A stretch of DNA of 64,000 nucleotides from Acidobacteriaceae bacterium (lineage in GTDB: Bacteria; Acidobacteriota; Terriglobia; Terriglobales; Acidobacteriaceae): positions 1 through 64,000 of the forward strand of contig JASHNS010000122.1 in NCBI GenBank assembly GCA_030041515.1. The letters run 5' to 3'. Below are positions 43,414-52,081 of the stretch, piece after piece. The number at the start of each line of letters is the position of its first letter. The stretch's first letter is position 1. A program made the position numbers and the translations under genes. Below the pieces are notes generated by a model. It saw only the letters and a program-made list of their open reading frames with translations, was not told the origin of the DNA and did no database searches.

Positions 43414-44466
43414 ATGAGAGAGATGGCAGCGCAGATGACAGCCGCCGTGCTGCACGGCCGGGAAGACTTGCGGATCGAGCAGGTGCCCATGCCTCGCGCG
43501 GGCAAGGGAGAAATCGTCGTGCGCGTGCATGCGGCGCTCACCTGCGGCACCGATCTGAAGGTATACCGGCGCGGTTATCACGCGCGCATGCTCAAGCCGC
43601 CCATTCCCTTCGGGCATGAACTGGCAGGAACCGTGCATGAGGCCGGCCGAGGCCTGACGGCGTTCCAGCCAGGCGACCGCGTGGTGGCTCTCAACTCCGC
43701 GCCGTGCGGGAAATGCTATTACTGCCTGCATGACCAGGAGAACCTCTGCGATGATCTCCTGTTCAACAACGGCGCCTATGCGCAATACCTGCTGATTCCG
43801 GCGCGGATTGTCGAGAGGAATACGCTGCTGATCCCCAAGGGCGTGCCCTTCGAATACGCCGCGCTCACCGAGGCGCTGGCCTGCGTGGTCCGCGGACTCG
43901 ACGAGTGCCAGCCGCGCCCCGGGGATTCCATCGCGGTGATCGGCGCCGGCCCCATTGGCCTGATGTTTATGCGAGTGGCACAGCTCGCAGGCTTGAAAGT
44001 CATCGCCGTGGTCAAGCGCGACGAGCAGGTGGCCGCTGCGCGCCAGTTCGGCGCGGCCAAAGTGGTGCAGATCTCAGACGTTGTCGATCCCATCGCCGCG
44101 GTGCGCGCCCTCACGCCGGGCCGCCGTGGCGTCGATCTTGCTGTGGAAGCCGTCGCCACTCCGCTGGCCTGGCAATGGGCGGTGGACATGGTTCGCAAGG
44201 GCGGCACCGTGAACTTTTTCGGCGGATGTGCGGAAGGGACCAAAGTAGAACTGGACACCAACCGTCTCCACTACAACAACATCACGCTGCGTTCCAGTTT
44301 TCATCACACCCCCGCGGCCGCGCGCAAGGCGTTCGACCTGATTGTGAGCGGGCGTTTCCCCTGCAAGGACACCATCACCAGCCGCGCGCCGCTGGGCGAA
44401 CTCGAGCGCGTCTTCCGCCGGCTGATGAACCGCGCTGGGGACATCAAGACGGCTATCATTCCCTAG
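43414..44466 (+). CDS. Zinc-dependent MDR alcohol dehydrogenase, hopanoid cluster copy 2
   Basis: 350-aa MDR protein: ALTCGTDLKVYRRGYH, FGHELAGTV, CGKCYYCLHDQENLC, IAVIGAGPIGLMFMRVAQLAGLKVIAVVK. Related to, but clearly different from, the preceding dehydrogenase, so they may be sequential enzymes or a heteromer rather than a recent duplication. ATG 43423, with a purine-rich AGAGAG before it, is an alternative start. It lies 19 bp after copy 1 and 24 bp before hpnC. Confidence 0.87.
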   Translation: MREMAAQMTAAVLHGREDLRIEQVPMPRAGKGEIVVRVHAALTCGTDLKVYRRGYHARMLKPPIPFGHELAGTVHEAGRGLTAFQPGDRVVALNSAPCGKCYYCLHDQENLCDDLLFNNGAYAQYLLIPARIVERNTLLIPKGVPFEYAALTEALACVVRGLDECQPRPGDSIAVIGAGPIGLMFMRVAQLAGLKVIAVVKRDEQVAAARQFGAAKVVQISDVVDPIAAVRALTPGRRGVDLAVEAVATPLAWQWAVDMVRKGGTVNFFGGCAEGTKVELDTNRLHYNNITLRSSFHHTPAAARKAFDLIVSGRFPCKDTITSRAPLGELERVFRRLMNRAGDIKTAIIP

Positions 44467-44490
44467 AGTCCGCTATTCACTTTCCCGGCA

Positions 44491-45438
44491 ATGATGGTCG
44501 AACCCGCACAGCACGAGCTGATCGAACGCGGCTGGCGAGCGCTGCCCGCCGAGTACCGCATTCCCGCGCAGGCGCCCACGCTGGAAGAAGCGCGCGCGTG
44601 GTGCCGGCGGCTGGCCGAATCGCATTACGAGAATTTCCATGTCGCCTCCTGGTTTCTGCCGAAGCGCCTCCGCCCGCATTTCCACGCCATCTACGCTTAC
44701 TGCCGCGTGTCGGACGATCTGGGCGACGAGGTCGGCGATCCCGCGGCCGCGCTGGCGCTGCTGGACCTGTGGGGGGCGGAGCTGGACGCCTGTTCTCATG
44801 GCGAAGCACGCCATCCGGTGTTTGTCGCGCTGGCTGAGACCATGCGGGCCTGCGACATTCCCAAAGAGCCTTTCGCGGATCTGCTGGTCGCTTTCCGTCA
44901 GGACCAAATCGTCACGCGCTTCTCGACGATGTCCGACGTGCTCGGCTATTGCCGCTACTCGGCGAATCCCGTGGGGCGCATCGTCCTGTACGCGTGCGGC
45001 TACCGCGACGCCGAGCGCTTTGCTCTTTCTGACGAAACCTGCTCCGCGCTGCAGCTCGCTAATTTCTGGCAGGATGTGGGCGTGGATTATGCCAAGGGGC
45101 GGATTTATTTTCCCCTCGAGGACATGGCCCGTTTCGGGGTGAGCGAAGACGAAATCGCGCAGCACCGCTGCACGCCGCAGTTCCGCGATCTGATGCGCTG
45201 CGAAGTGGATTACGCCCGCCGCATGTTCCGCCGCGGATTGCCGCTCATCGGCAAAGTGGATCGCGAGCTGGCCCTCGATCTCGACCTGTTCTCGCGCGGC
45301 GGCCTCGAAATTCTCCGCGCGGTGGAGCGGCGCAATTACGACGTCCTCAGCGCCCGTCCGGCTATCTCGAAACCCCGCAAGGCCGCCCTGCTGCTGCGCG
45401 CGCTCGCCGGGAGGCTGTTTGCGGAGCGCGCCGCTTGA
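44491..45438 (+). CDS. hpnC: Hydroxysqualene synthase HpnC
   Basis: 315-aa trans-isoprenyl diphosphate synthase (squalene/phytoene family). YAYCRVSDDLGDEV and LANFWQDVGVDYAKGRIYFP are the two Asp-rich Mg-diphosphate sites. HpnC converts presqualene diphosphate to hydroxysqualene. Its stop overlaps the TTG start of hpnD (TTGA). Together hpnCDE make squalene in bacteria lacking a single squalene synthase. Confidence 0.92.
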   Translation: MMVEPAQHELIERGWRALPAEYRIPAQAPTLEEARAWCRRLAESHYENFHVASWFLPKRLRPHFHAIYAYCRVSDDLGDEVGDPAAALALLDLWGAELDACSHGEARHPVFVALAETMRACDIPKEPFADLLVAFRQDQIVTRFSTMSDVLGYCRYSANPVGRIVLYACGYRDAERFALSDETCSALQLANFWQDVGVDYAKGRIYFPLEDMARFGVSEDEIAQHRCTPQFRDLMRCEVDYARRMFRRGLPLIGKVDRELALDLDLFSRGGLEILRAVERRNYDVLSARPAISKPRKAALLLRALAGRLFAERAA

Positions 45439-46355
45439 GCCCATCGTCCCCTGATCTGGCCGCCGCTTACCGCGCCTGTACCCAGATCGCCCGCCGCGAG
45501 GCGAAAAACTTCTACTACGCGTTTCTCGCGCTGCCCAAACCCAAGCGCGACGCCATCTGCGCCGTCTACGCCTTCATGCGCCATGCCGACGATTTGTCCG
45601 ACGACGAAAGCCGCAGCCGCGAGCAGCGTCGCGCCGATCTGGACACGTGGCTGGCATCCTGGCACAGCGCTGCGGCCGGCCAGCGGACGTCCGATCCGGT
45701 GTTTGTGGCGTTGTCCGACGCGCGCCGCCGCTTCGATATTCCTCCTGAGCTGCTGGATCATTTGGTGCGCGGCACGGCCATGGATCTGGAATCGCCCGCC
45801 AACGGCGCGTACGACACGTACGAGACGTTCAACGATCTGCGCCGCTACTGCTATTACGTCGCCTCCGTGGTCGGCCTCGTTTGCATCCGCATCTTCGGCT
45901 ACTCCGATCCCCGCGCCGAAGCGCTGGCGGAGGAAACCGGGCTGGCCTTTCAGCTTACGAATATTCTTCGCGATGTGGGTGAGGATGCTGCGCGGGGCCG
46001 CATTTATCTTCCGCTGGACGAGCTCCGGCAGCACGGCATCCGCACCGAGGAACTGGCGGCGCTGAACAACTCCAAACCGATCACCCCGGGCCAGCGTGCC
46101 GTGCTGGAATCCCTCGCGATGCGTGCCGAGCATTTCTACCGGTCGGGCCGTCAGCTTCTGCCGCTGATTGCCGCCGACTCGCGCCCCGCACTGTGGGTGC
46201 TGATTACGATCTATCACGATCTCCTGCACCGCATCCAGGACCGCGATTATGACGTGTTCTCGAAACGCGTCACCGTGCCGGTCAGCATGCGCGTCGCGAT
46301 CCTGCTGCGCGGACTCGTTCAGGTGCTGCGCAACCGTCTGTTGGGGCGCGCCTGA
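45435..46355 (+). CDS. hpnD: Presqualene diphosphate synthase HpnD
   Basis: 306-aa isoprenoid synthase. KNFYYAFLALPKPKRDAICAVYAFMRHADDLSDDE is the first Asp-rich motif; LTNILRDVGEDAARGRIYLP the second. HpnD joins two farnesyl diphosphates to presqualene diphosphate, the first committed step toward squalene. TTG start overlapping hpnC; hpnE follows 2 nt after the stop codon, so expression is tightly coupled. Confidence 0.93.
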   Translation: MSPSSPDLAAAYRACTQIARREAKNFYYAFLALPKPKRDAICAVYAFMRHADDLSDDESRSREQRRADLDTWLASWHSAAAGQRTSDPVFVALSDARRRFDIPPELLDHLVRGTAMDLESPANGAYDTYETFNDLRRYCYYVASVVGLVCIRIFGYSDPRAEALAEETGLAFQLTNILRDVGEDAARGRIYLPLDELRQHGIRTEELAALNNSKPITPGQRAVLESLAMRAEHFYRSGRQLLPLIAADSRPALWVLITIYHDLLHRIQDRDYDVFSKRVTVPVSMRVAILLRGLVQVLRNRLLGRA

Positions 46356-46357
46356 CC

Positions 46358-47761
46358 ATGGCCCCTCCGACCCACACCATCACGGTCGCCGGCGGAGGGC
46401 TCGCCGGGATCGCGGCGGCATGCGCGCTGGCGGACTCCGGGTATCGCGTGCAGCTCCTCGAGCGGCGCCCCTACCTCGGTGGCCGCGCCTCGTCGTATGA
46501 GCATCCCGGCACCGGAGAGGTAATCGATAACTGCCAGCATGTGCTCATCGGACGATGCACCAGCCTGATCGATCTCTATCGCCGGCTCGACTCCCTGGAC
46601 GCGATCCGCTGGTACGACCGATTCACGTTTCTCACTCCGGGCGGACGCGCCACGGTCCTCGAGCCGGGCTCGCTGCCCGCGCCGCTCCACTCCTCCATGG
46701 CGTTTCTTCGCGCTCCGGCATACTCGCTCGCCGACAAAATCGCCATCGCGCGCGGCCTCTCGCATTTTCTTTCCGACCTCCCGCGCGACACCAGCGAGGA
46801 CTTCGCCCACTGGCTCCATCGCCATCACCAGACCCAGCGCGCCATCGATCGCTTCTGGCGGCCGGTGCTGGTGAGCGCGCTCAACGAAGACCTGGAGCGC
46901 ATTTCCGTCCACTATGCGGCCAAGGTCTTTCGCGAATCGTTCCTGCTCTCGCCGGAATCCGGCCGCATGGGCATCCCGTCCATTCCGCTCAGCGAGCTCT
47001 ACAATCGCGCCATCGGCTACATCGAGGCGCGCGGCGGCCAGGTTTACCTCCGCACCAGCGTGGAGAGCCTGTCCCCTGCGGAAAACGGCTGGCAGGCCCA
47101 TGCCGCGGGGCAAGCCTTTGCTTCAGACGCCGTGGTGCTGGCACTGCCCTTTGAAGGCATGGCTGGGCTGCTGCCGACGCTGCCGCATAACGCGCATTCC
47201 GAGGAGTTGGGCACGCATCTCGCCCAATTCGAGCACTCGCCCATCACCGGCATCCATCTTTGGCTCGACCGCGAAGTCACCGATCTCGATCACGCCGTGC
47301 TGCTCGACACAACCATCCAGTGGATGTTCAACAAGTCGCGGCTGCAGCCGGCGCATCGCGGCACGGAGGCCAGCTATCTGGAACTGGTGGTCAGCGCCTC
47401 GCGCTCGATTGTGCCTCTGAGCCGGCAACAAATCATCGATCTTGCCCTGCGCGAGCTGGCGCTTTTTTTTCCTGCCGTGGCCTCCGCAAAACTGCTGAAG
47501 GCCGCCGTGGTGAAAGAAGTGCGCGCCACATACTCCATCCGGCCCGGGCTCGATCGCCTGCGTCCCCACGCCGCCAGCCCCTGGCCGGGCATTTTTCTGG
47601 CCGGCGACTGGACCGCCAGCGGTTGGCCGGCCACCATGGAGGGGGCGACCCGCAGTGGATATCTGGCCGCCGAAGCGGCCGCCCGAGCCCTCGGCCACGC
47701 CCGCACTTTTTTGGTGCCGGAGCTGCCGCCGACCGGCCTGATGCGTGTATTCAGCCGCTAA
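46358..47761 (+). CDS. hpnE: Hydroxysqualene dehydroxylase HpnE
   Basis: 467-aa FAD amine-oxidase/phytoene-desaturase-like enzyme: ITVAGGGLAGIAAACALADSGYRVQLLERRPYLGGRASSYEHPGTGEVIDNCQHVLIG at the N-terminus, GIFLAGDWTASGWPATMEGATRSGYLAAEA at the C-terminus (flavin-binding end). It reduces hydroxysqualene to squalene. Last gene of the operon; a CTTCCAC-tttc-GTGGAAG hairpin lies 67 bp downstream. No squalene-hopene cyclase is present in the window. Confidence 0.93.
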   Translation: MAPPTHTITVAGGGLAGIAAACALADSGYRVQLLERRPYLGGRASSYEHPGTGEVIDNCQHVLIGRCTSLIDLYRRLDSLDAIRWYDRFTFLTPGGRATVLEPGSLPAPLHSSMAFLRAPAYSLADKIAIARGLSHFLSDLPRDTSEDFAHWLHRHHQTQRAIDRFWRPVLVSALNEDLERISVHYAAKVFRESFLLSPESGRMGIPSIPLSELYNRAIGYIEARGGQVYLRTSVESLSPAENGWQAHAAGQAFASDAVVLALPFEGMAGLLPTLPHNAHSEELGTHLAQFEHSPITGIHLWLDREVTDLDHAVLLDTTIQWMFNKSRLQPAHRGTEASYLELVVSASRSIVPLSRQQIIDLALRELALFFPAVASAKLLKAAVVKEVRATYSIRPGLDRLRPHAASPWPGIFLAGDWTASGWPATMEGATRSGYLAAEAAARALGHARTFLVPELPPTGLMRVFSR

Positions 47762-47827
47762 CCCTTTTATTTTTCAATACGCGCTCGCTCCACACGGGCC
47801 GCCTCTGCCCGGACGTTCCTCGGGTTG

Positions 47828-47845
47828 CTTCCACTTTCGTGGAAG
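47828..47845. terminator. Small hairpin after hpnE
   Basis: CTTCCAC (47828-47834), loop TTTC, GTGGAAG (47839-47845). Perfect 7-bp stem but no T-run; it may end or stabilise the hpn transcript. Confidence 0.4.
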
Positions 47846-47916
47846 GAGCTGAAGTTTTATGTTCACCCCCTGCCTAAAATTTGCGATCATGTTGTCGCCG
47901 CTCCAGATGAAGCAAA

Positions 47917-47934
47917 CCTGAACGAGCGTTCAGG
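47917..47934. promoter_or_regulatory. LexA-like palindrome upstream of small membrane protein
   Basis: CCTGAACG-AG-CGTTCAGG, a perfect 8-2-8 palindrome with core GAAC-N4-GTTC, the half-site spacing of the Bacillus/Actinobacteria SOS box. It ends 26 nt before the ATG of the next gene, a normal operator position. LexA binding is inference. Confidence 0.6.
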
Positions 47935-47960
47935 GTTCTTACCAACCAGGAGTCTGGGCT

Positions 47961-48128
47961 ATGGGGATTCTGAACATGCACGAGCTGCTGGCGCACCTGT
48001 CAGGATGGAGTAGCTACGCTCTGGCGACGATTATCATGCTGGGCGTGGCGATCCTGGTTTGCGCTGCCGTCGGCTGTTGCACATCGTGCGAAGAGAAAGA
48101 CGAACTCTTCCACCGCGAAGTATACTGA
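47961..48128 (+). CDS. Small membrane protein with Cys cluster (55 aa)
   Basis: ATG at 47961 with AGGAG 8 nt upstream, stop at 48126-48128. An amphipathic N-terminus (NMHELLAHLSGWSS) leads into one TM helix (about residues 19-40, YALATIIMLGVAILVCAAVG) and a short tail with CC and C (residues 39, 40, 43) followed by EEKDELFHREVY. It is not a known family to me. With the upstream LexA-like box it resembles, in size and layout only, SOS-induced membrane peptides such as SidA that inhibit division. Confidence 0.65.
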   Translation: MGILNMHELLAHLSGWSSYALATIIMLGVAILVCAAVGCCTSCEEKDELFHREVY

Positions 48129-48226
48129 CCCTTCGCCTCCTCCCACGTTTCTTTCGCAGCAGTGGTCCAGCGCGCGGGTTTTGCTGCGTCATTTCCCATG
48201 TGGCGCTGTGGTACCCTGGATTTTGT

Positions 48227-48302
48227 GAGCTCGTAGCTCAGTTGGTAGAGCAACGCCCTTTTAAGGCGTGGGTCCTGGGTTCGAATCCCAGCGGGCTCAC
48301 CA
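48227..48302 (+). tRNA. tRNA-Lys (anticodon TTT)
   Basis: Acceptor GAGCTCG/CGGGCTC (one G-T pair), D arm GCTC...GAGC, anticodon stem ACGCC/GGCGT with loop CTTTTAA (anticodon TTT), T arm CTGGG-TTCGAAT-CCCAG, discriminator A and encoded CCA. A dispersed repeat begins 24 bp downstream. Confidence 0.97.
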
Positions 48303-48326
48303 CTCAAACAAAAGGACTTACTCAGA

Positions 48327-48413
48327 GCGTTTGAGGGTGACAAATCAACAAGTGTGACAGACGTCTGTCTGCGCCCAGGCCTCCCCGCCTGCATCCTCCA
48401 GGCCATTGGCGCT
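48327..48413. repeat. 87-bp direct repeat, left copy (beside tRNA-Lys)
   Basis: Matches 56480-56566 at 74 of 87 positions by hand alignment. It contains the perfect 14-bp palindrome GACAGACGTCTGTC (48356-48369) and the conserved TCTGCGCCCAGGCCTCCC block. It marks the left edge of an 8.2-kb accessory block. Confidence 0.85.
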
Positions 48414-48579
48414 GATCTGCCGGGCATTAGGGCATGGCTCTCGATCCGCTCCAGCCTTCGAGCGGGTTTTCGTCGATACCGCGGCGCCAACACGCAAACT
48501 CAGCGTTCGTCGCAGTTGGGGCCTCCAATCTCGAGCAGGAGACGGAATCCTGGAATCCCCGACAGGGCGTGGGTCTGCC

Positions 48580-51117
48580 TCAGGCATTTGCCTCGATGGC
48601 AAGGTGCTGGGTGCCGCGCAGCTGATCGGCCGTGAGGTGTATCGCATGGCCGGAAAGTGTACCGGCGGAGGTGCGCAACAGAGGCTGTCCGCCCGGCGGA
48701 TGAACGTGGACCATAAGGTCGGCGGAGAAGGACCGGTCAAAATCGATTTCAATCTGCCAGGAGCGGTCGCTCCGGGCGACGGTGGACCAGCTGAGGCGGC
48801 CAAAGCGGGTGGGACAGTTGCGCACACGGATGCGTTCCCCGGCCGCGAACCACCCCCTGGGGGCGCCTTTTTGCAGATGGCAGACATCGCGGTTGCCTTC
48901 CTCGTAGCAGAGCAGCCAGCGCAGTCCCATCGCCGGCTGCAGGACGCTGTTCACCACGGCGGACCAGCCATAGCGGCTGCCTTGCAAGGGCGCACCGCCT
49001 GGAATCCAGGCATCCTCAGGGGAATAGCGGCTCCCAGAGTCGGCCGCATAGCAGACAAGCGCGTAGAGATTGAGCAGGAATGGGCGATAATCGTCCTGCC
49101 GAATGCGCACGGAGAGTGTGCCGTGCGCCATGAAGTTCGAGGTTCGCTGCTCCGCTCCGTCTGTGCTCAGGCCGACGATTTGCATGCCTGCGAGTTCGCG
49201 GTGGCGGAGATGACCCAGGTCCAGCTCTTCGTTGCCCCAATCGGCGGTAAACCAGTCCATCATGAAGCGGTGATTTTCGTAGCTGCCGAGCTCACGAGGA
49301 TCGTGATGCGTATCGTCGGGAGTGAACGGAGTAATGCCGGCTTGCTTCATTTCCGGCGAGCAGCGCGAGAGAGTTGTCTGCAGCGACCGCTGAATCAGGC
49401 CGCGCATCTCCCCGGCAATCGCGAAGTAGCGATCGCCAAGGGCCTGGCAGTCGGTGCGATTATGCTCCCGCGCCACACGATGCAGGCAGCGGGCGTGCTC
49501 GACCAGGCCTCTCCATGTCCAGGTGGCATTCTGGAAATAATAAGGATGCGACTGCGGATAATCGTTCCGAGGGTCGCCGAGATCCGCTTCCGGCGAGCCC
49601 CAAATCAGGCCATGACGCGGATCATCCGGCGGAAACTGCCGTTTGCTGTACTCGTAGCGGCCCAGCACGTAAGCCAGCATCCGCTCCAACGCGGGCAATC
49701 GCGCGGAAAATGCCGCGACATCGCCGTCGTACTCGTAGGCGCGGGCAGAATTCGCCAGAAACACTCCGGCATTTAGCGGCGCTTCCACCTGATCCTGTGT
49801 GTTGTAGAGGAAGTTGCCGTCAGGCAGTATGTAGTGATCCAGATAGTACTGGAAGTAAGGTTCAACCTCGGCGGTCAGATTCCAGAGCTGCTGCGCCCAG
49901 ACAAATTCGTAGTGCGCTACAGGGAAGAGCGCGTGGCTGCGCTCCGGGATTTTGGTATACGCCCCTTCGCCGATCTGGTACGTGGGTCTGAGTCCGCAGT
50001 AGCTGCAACGGGACAGCGTGATGCCGGCGCGCGCGGCATCGAGCAGCCACTCGTCCGGGATTTCGACGGGCATCGAGTTCTGGTAGAAATCGCGCCAGTG
50101 ATTCCAAATGCTGGCGAGTGCGGCGTGGAATTCGCCAGGGGAGGCATTGAAATAGCGATCCAGTCCTGGTGCGGCCGGTTCCGGGGACTCGCCTTCCTCA
50201 GGGGAAACGGTATAACGAACCCGTCCCATCACGCGTCCATCCACGCCCGGCTCAACCAGGACGATGCATTCGTATCCGGCCTTGTAGTGTGGATTCCAGA
50301 CGCCGATGTCTGCGACAGGAAGATATCCGCCGAGCATGGTGCGCTTGCTGTATCCAGGCAGATATTCGTATATCTGCGGATTTCCCGATGGAAGCATTTC
50401 GGTCGGGTCGAAGGCGCGCCCTTCCCTGTCCGGAGCCCACGCGGACTGGCCGTCGGTGTTCCACTCGCGGCTTCTTCCGTCCGCCTGCAGAAACAGGGAT
50501 TTCAACGGGCCCGCCTGCTCATTGCCAACGAAGGTCCAACCGATATATTCCGGTCCAAGTGCCGCGACATTCTCATAGCCGGGATCCTCGTTGGACCGAA
50601 GTATGTAGTCGCCGGTCACATCAGGGCCGGGGATATAGCGGGCCGTCCTCTCCAGGCGAATGCCGCCGGGCGTACTGATCGGTCGAGGACGGATGCTGGC
50701 TAGCTGACCGACCAGTTTGGGAATGGAGGCGATGACGCCCCGCTCCTTTGTCACAAAGGCGATCGCTCCCCGGTGGGTGACATGCTTCTCCAGGACCGCG
50801 GTGGGAGCACCATTGAAATCGGCGACGGTCAACAGCCGCCAGCCATCGACAGAATTGCCCAACTGAAGCCATGTGGTTTTACCCTCCGGGAGAACTTCCT
50901 GTCCGCGAATGCCTGCTATCCCAGGCGGAGAAGCCAATGCTTCGCGTTCTCCCGGCAGAAACAGATCGTAATCGTTTGGTATGCGGCCCGGGCTGTAGCC
51001 GATTCCTTTTTGGGGCACACCGGCCATGGCGCGTGCCAGCTGAGAAAGTCGGGTAAATTCCAACGCTCCGGCGGCGTAGAGGCCCTGCAGGAATCGACGG
51101 CGGCTGAACTCCAGCAT
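48580..51117 (-). CDS. Tat-exported six-hairpin glycosidase-like protein
   Basis: 845-aa protein with a twin-arginine signal (SRRRFLQGLYAAGAL). The N-terminal half is beta-rich; the C-terminal half (about residues 350-760) is helical with aromatic-rich segments such as FVWAQQLWNLTAEVEPYFQYYLDHYILPDGNFLYNTQDQ, PYYFQNATWTWRGLVEHARCLHR and SRYGWSAVVNSVLQPAMGLRWLLCYEEGN, resembling (alpha/alpha)6-toroid glycosidases. Catalytic residues cannot be assigned by eye. It could be a plant-polysaccharide or glycoside hydrolase of an undescribed family. Last in the accessory block next to the left repeat. Confidence 0.6.
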   Translation of the reverse strand: MLEFSRRRFLQGLYAAGALEFTRLSQLARAMAGVPQKGIGYSPGRIPNDYDLFLPGEREALASPPGIAGIRGQEVLPEGKTTWLQLGNSVDGWRLLTVADFNGAPTAVLEKHVTHRGAIAFVTKERGVIASIPKLVGQLASIRPRPISTPGGIRLERTARYIPGPDVTGDYILRSNEDPGYENVAALGPEYIGWTFVGNEQAGPLKSLFLQADGRSREWNTDGQSAWAPDREGRAFDPTEMLPSGNPQIYEYLPGYSKRTMLGGYLPVADIGVWNPHYKAGYECIVLVEPGVDGRVMGRVRYTVSPEEGESPEPAAPGLDRYFNASPGEFHAALASIWNHWRDFYQNSMPVEIPDEWLLDAARAGITLSRCSYCGLRPTYQIGEGAYTKIPERSHALFPVAHYEFVWAQQLWNLTAEVEPYFQYYLDHYILPDGNFLYNTQDQVEAPLNAGVFLANSARAYEYDGDVAAFSARLPALERMLAYVLGRYEYSKRQFPPDDPRHGLIWGSPEADLGDPRNDYPQSHPYYFQNATWTWRGLVEHARCLHRVAREHNRTDCQALGDRYFAIAGEMRGLIQRSLQTTLSRCSPEMKQAGITPFTPDDTHHDPRELGSYENHRFMMDWFTADWGNEELDLGHLRHRELAGMQIVGLSTDGAEQRTSNFMAHGTLSVRIRQDDYRPFLLNLYALVCYAADSGSRYSPEDAWIPGGAPLQGSRYGWSAVVNSVLQPAMGLRWLLCYEEGNRDVCHLQKGAPRGWFAAGERIRVRNCPTRFGRLSWSTVARSDRSWQIEIDFDRSFSADLMVHVHPPGGQPLLRTSAGTLSGHAIHLTADQLRGTQHLAIEANA

Positions 51118-51175
51118 GTGCTTGCTCCGACTTCTGGTTACCTTGTCGAATGATTATTTGATCATGGCCGAATTG

Positions 51176-51574
51176 CTAGCCCTGCTTGTATTGCTGGTCG
51201 CTGACGTGCTCCATCCAGTCGACAACTTTGCCGTCGAGTTTTTCCTGGATTGCAAGGTGCGTCATAGCCGTTGTCGGAGCAGCCCCGTGCCAGTGCTTCT
51301 CGCCCGGTGCAAACCACACCACATCCCCCGGCCGGATTTCCTCAATCGGGCCGCCCTCGCGCTGAGCCCAGCCGCAGCCGGATGTGACGAGAAGTGTCTG
51401 ACCCAGCGGGTGCGTGTGCCAGGCGGTGCGCGCACCCGGTTCGAAGGTGACACTTGCCCCTGAAACCAGCGCCGGATCCGGCGCCTGGAATAGCGGATCG
51501 ATTCTTACCGTTCCCGTGAACCAATCCGAAGGCCCTTTGGCTGAAGGCTGCGCACCCACTCTCCTGATTTCCAT
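51176..51574 (-). CDS. Small cupin protein
   Basis: 132-aa single cupin: [66 protein letters not shown] carries both cupin motifs with metal-binding His (WHTH, H at HWHG). The sequence resembles (R)-mandelonitrile-lyase-like cupins, whose biological role is often unknown. AGGAGAGG lies upstream of the ATG. Member of the minus-strand redox cassette. Confidence 0.88.
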   Translation of the reverse strand: MEIRRVGAQPSAKGPSDWFTGTVRIDPLFQAPDPALVSGASVTFEPGARTAWHTHPLGQTLLVTSGCGWAQREGGPIEEIRPGDVVWFAPGEKHWHGAAPTTAMTHLAIQEKLDGKVVDWMEHVSDQQYKQG

Positions 51575-51636
51575 TTGTACCTCTCCTTTTCCAGATGTTC
51601 TCCTGATCCCCTGCTTCCATCGCGTTGGGATCGACG

Positions 51637-52023
51637 CTATGCATTTGTCCCGCGCGGCTGGATCCTGACGGTCGCGGCGCGGGCGCGATCGCTGATCATC
51701 GGCTTGAGGTAAGGACTCTTCGCGTACCTGGCTCGATAAGCTTCATCGATGCGATCGTTCATCGCTTCATCATGCACCGGCTCGAACACGACTTCCTTTG
51801 TTATGCCGCCGGCTTGGATTCTTCCCGCCTTCTGCCGCACGGCGGCCTGATACCAGCGAGACCTGATCCCGTTGTAGCCGCGCACGTAGAGAGCATCCCC
51901 TACTGCTACTGACCAGATCCAGGTTGGGGTACCGTACGAGATACCGTCCTCGCGAAATGGCGAAATGTGCAGATCATCGGCTTCGGCAATCTTATGCAGT
52001 TCTTCTTTTGACCAAACGGCCAT
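51637..52023 (-). CDS. DUF2255-family protein
   Basis: 128 aa from the ATG of [27 protein letters not shown], the conserved DUF2255 start. [42 protein letters not shown] is the family core with Trp/Tyr/Arg residues. It is a small split-barrel, flavin/nitroreductase-like protein with no proven activity, typically found beside SDR and aldo-keto reductase genes. The ORF's upstream 43 residues are unconserved. Confidence 0.85.
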   Translation of the reverse strand: MAVWSKEELHKIAEADDLHISPFREDGISYGTPTWIWSVAVGDALYVRGYNGIRSRWYQAAVRQKAGRIQAGGITKEVVFEPVHDEAMNDRIDEAYRARYAKSPYLKPMISDRARAATVRIQPRGTNA

Positions 52024-52081
52024 TGCGATTTCCCTTCCAATGGTGAGAGCCAGACCATCACGACAGAGGATGCCAATTGCG

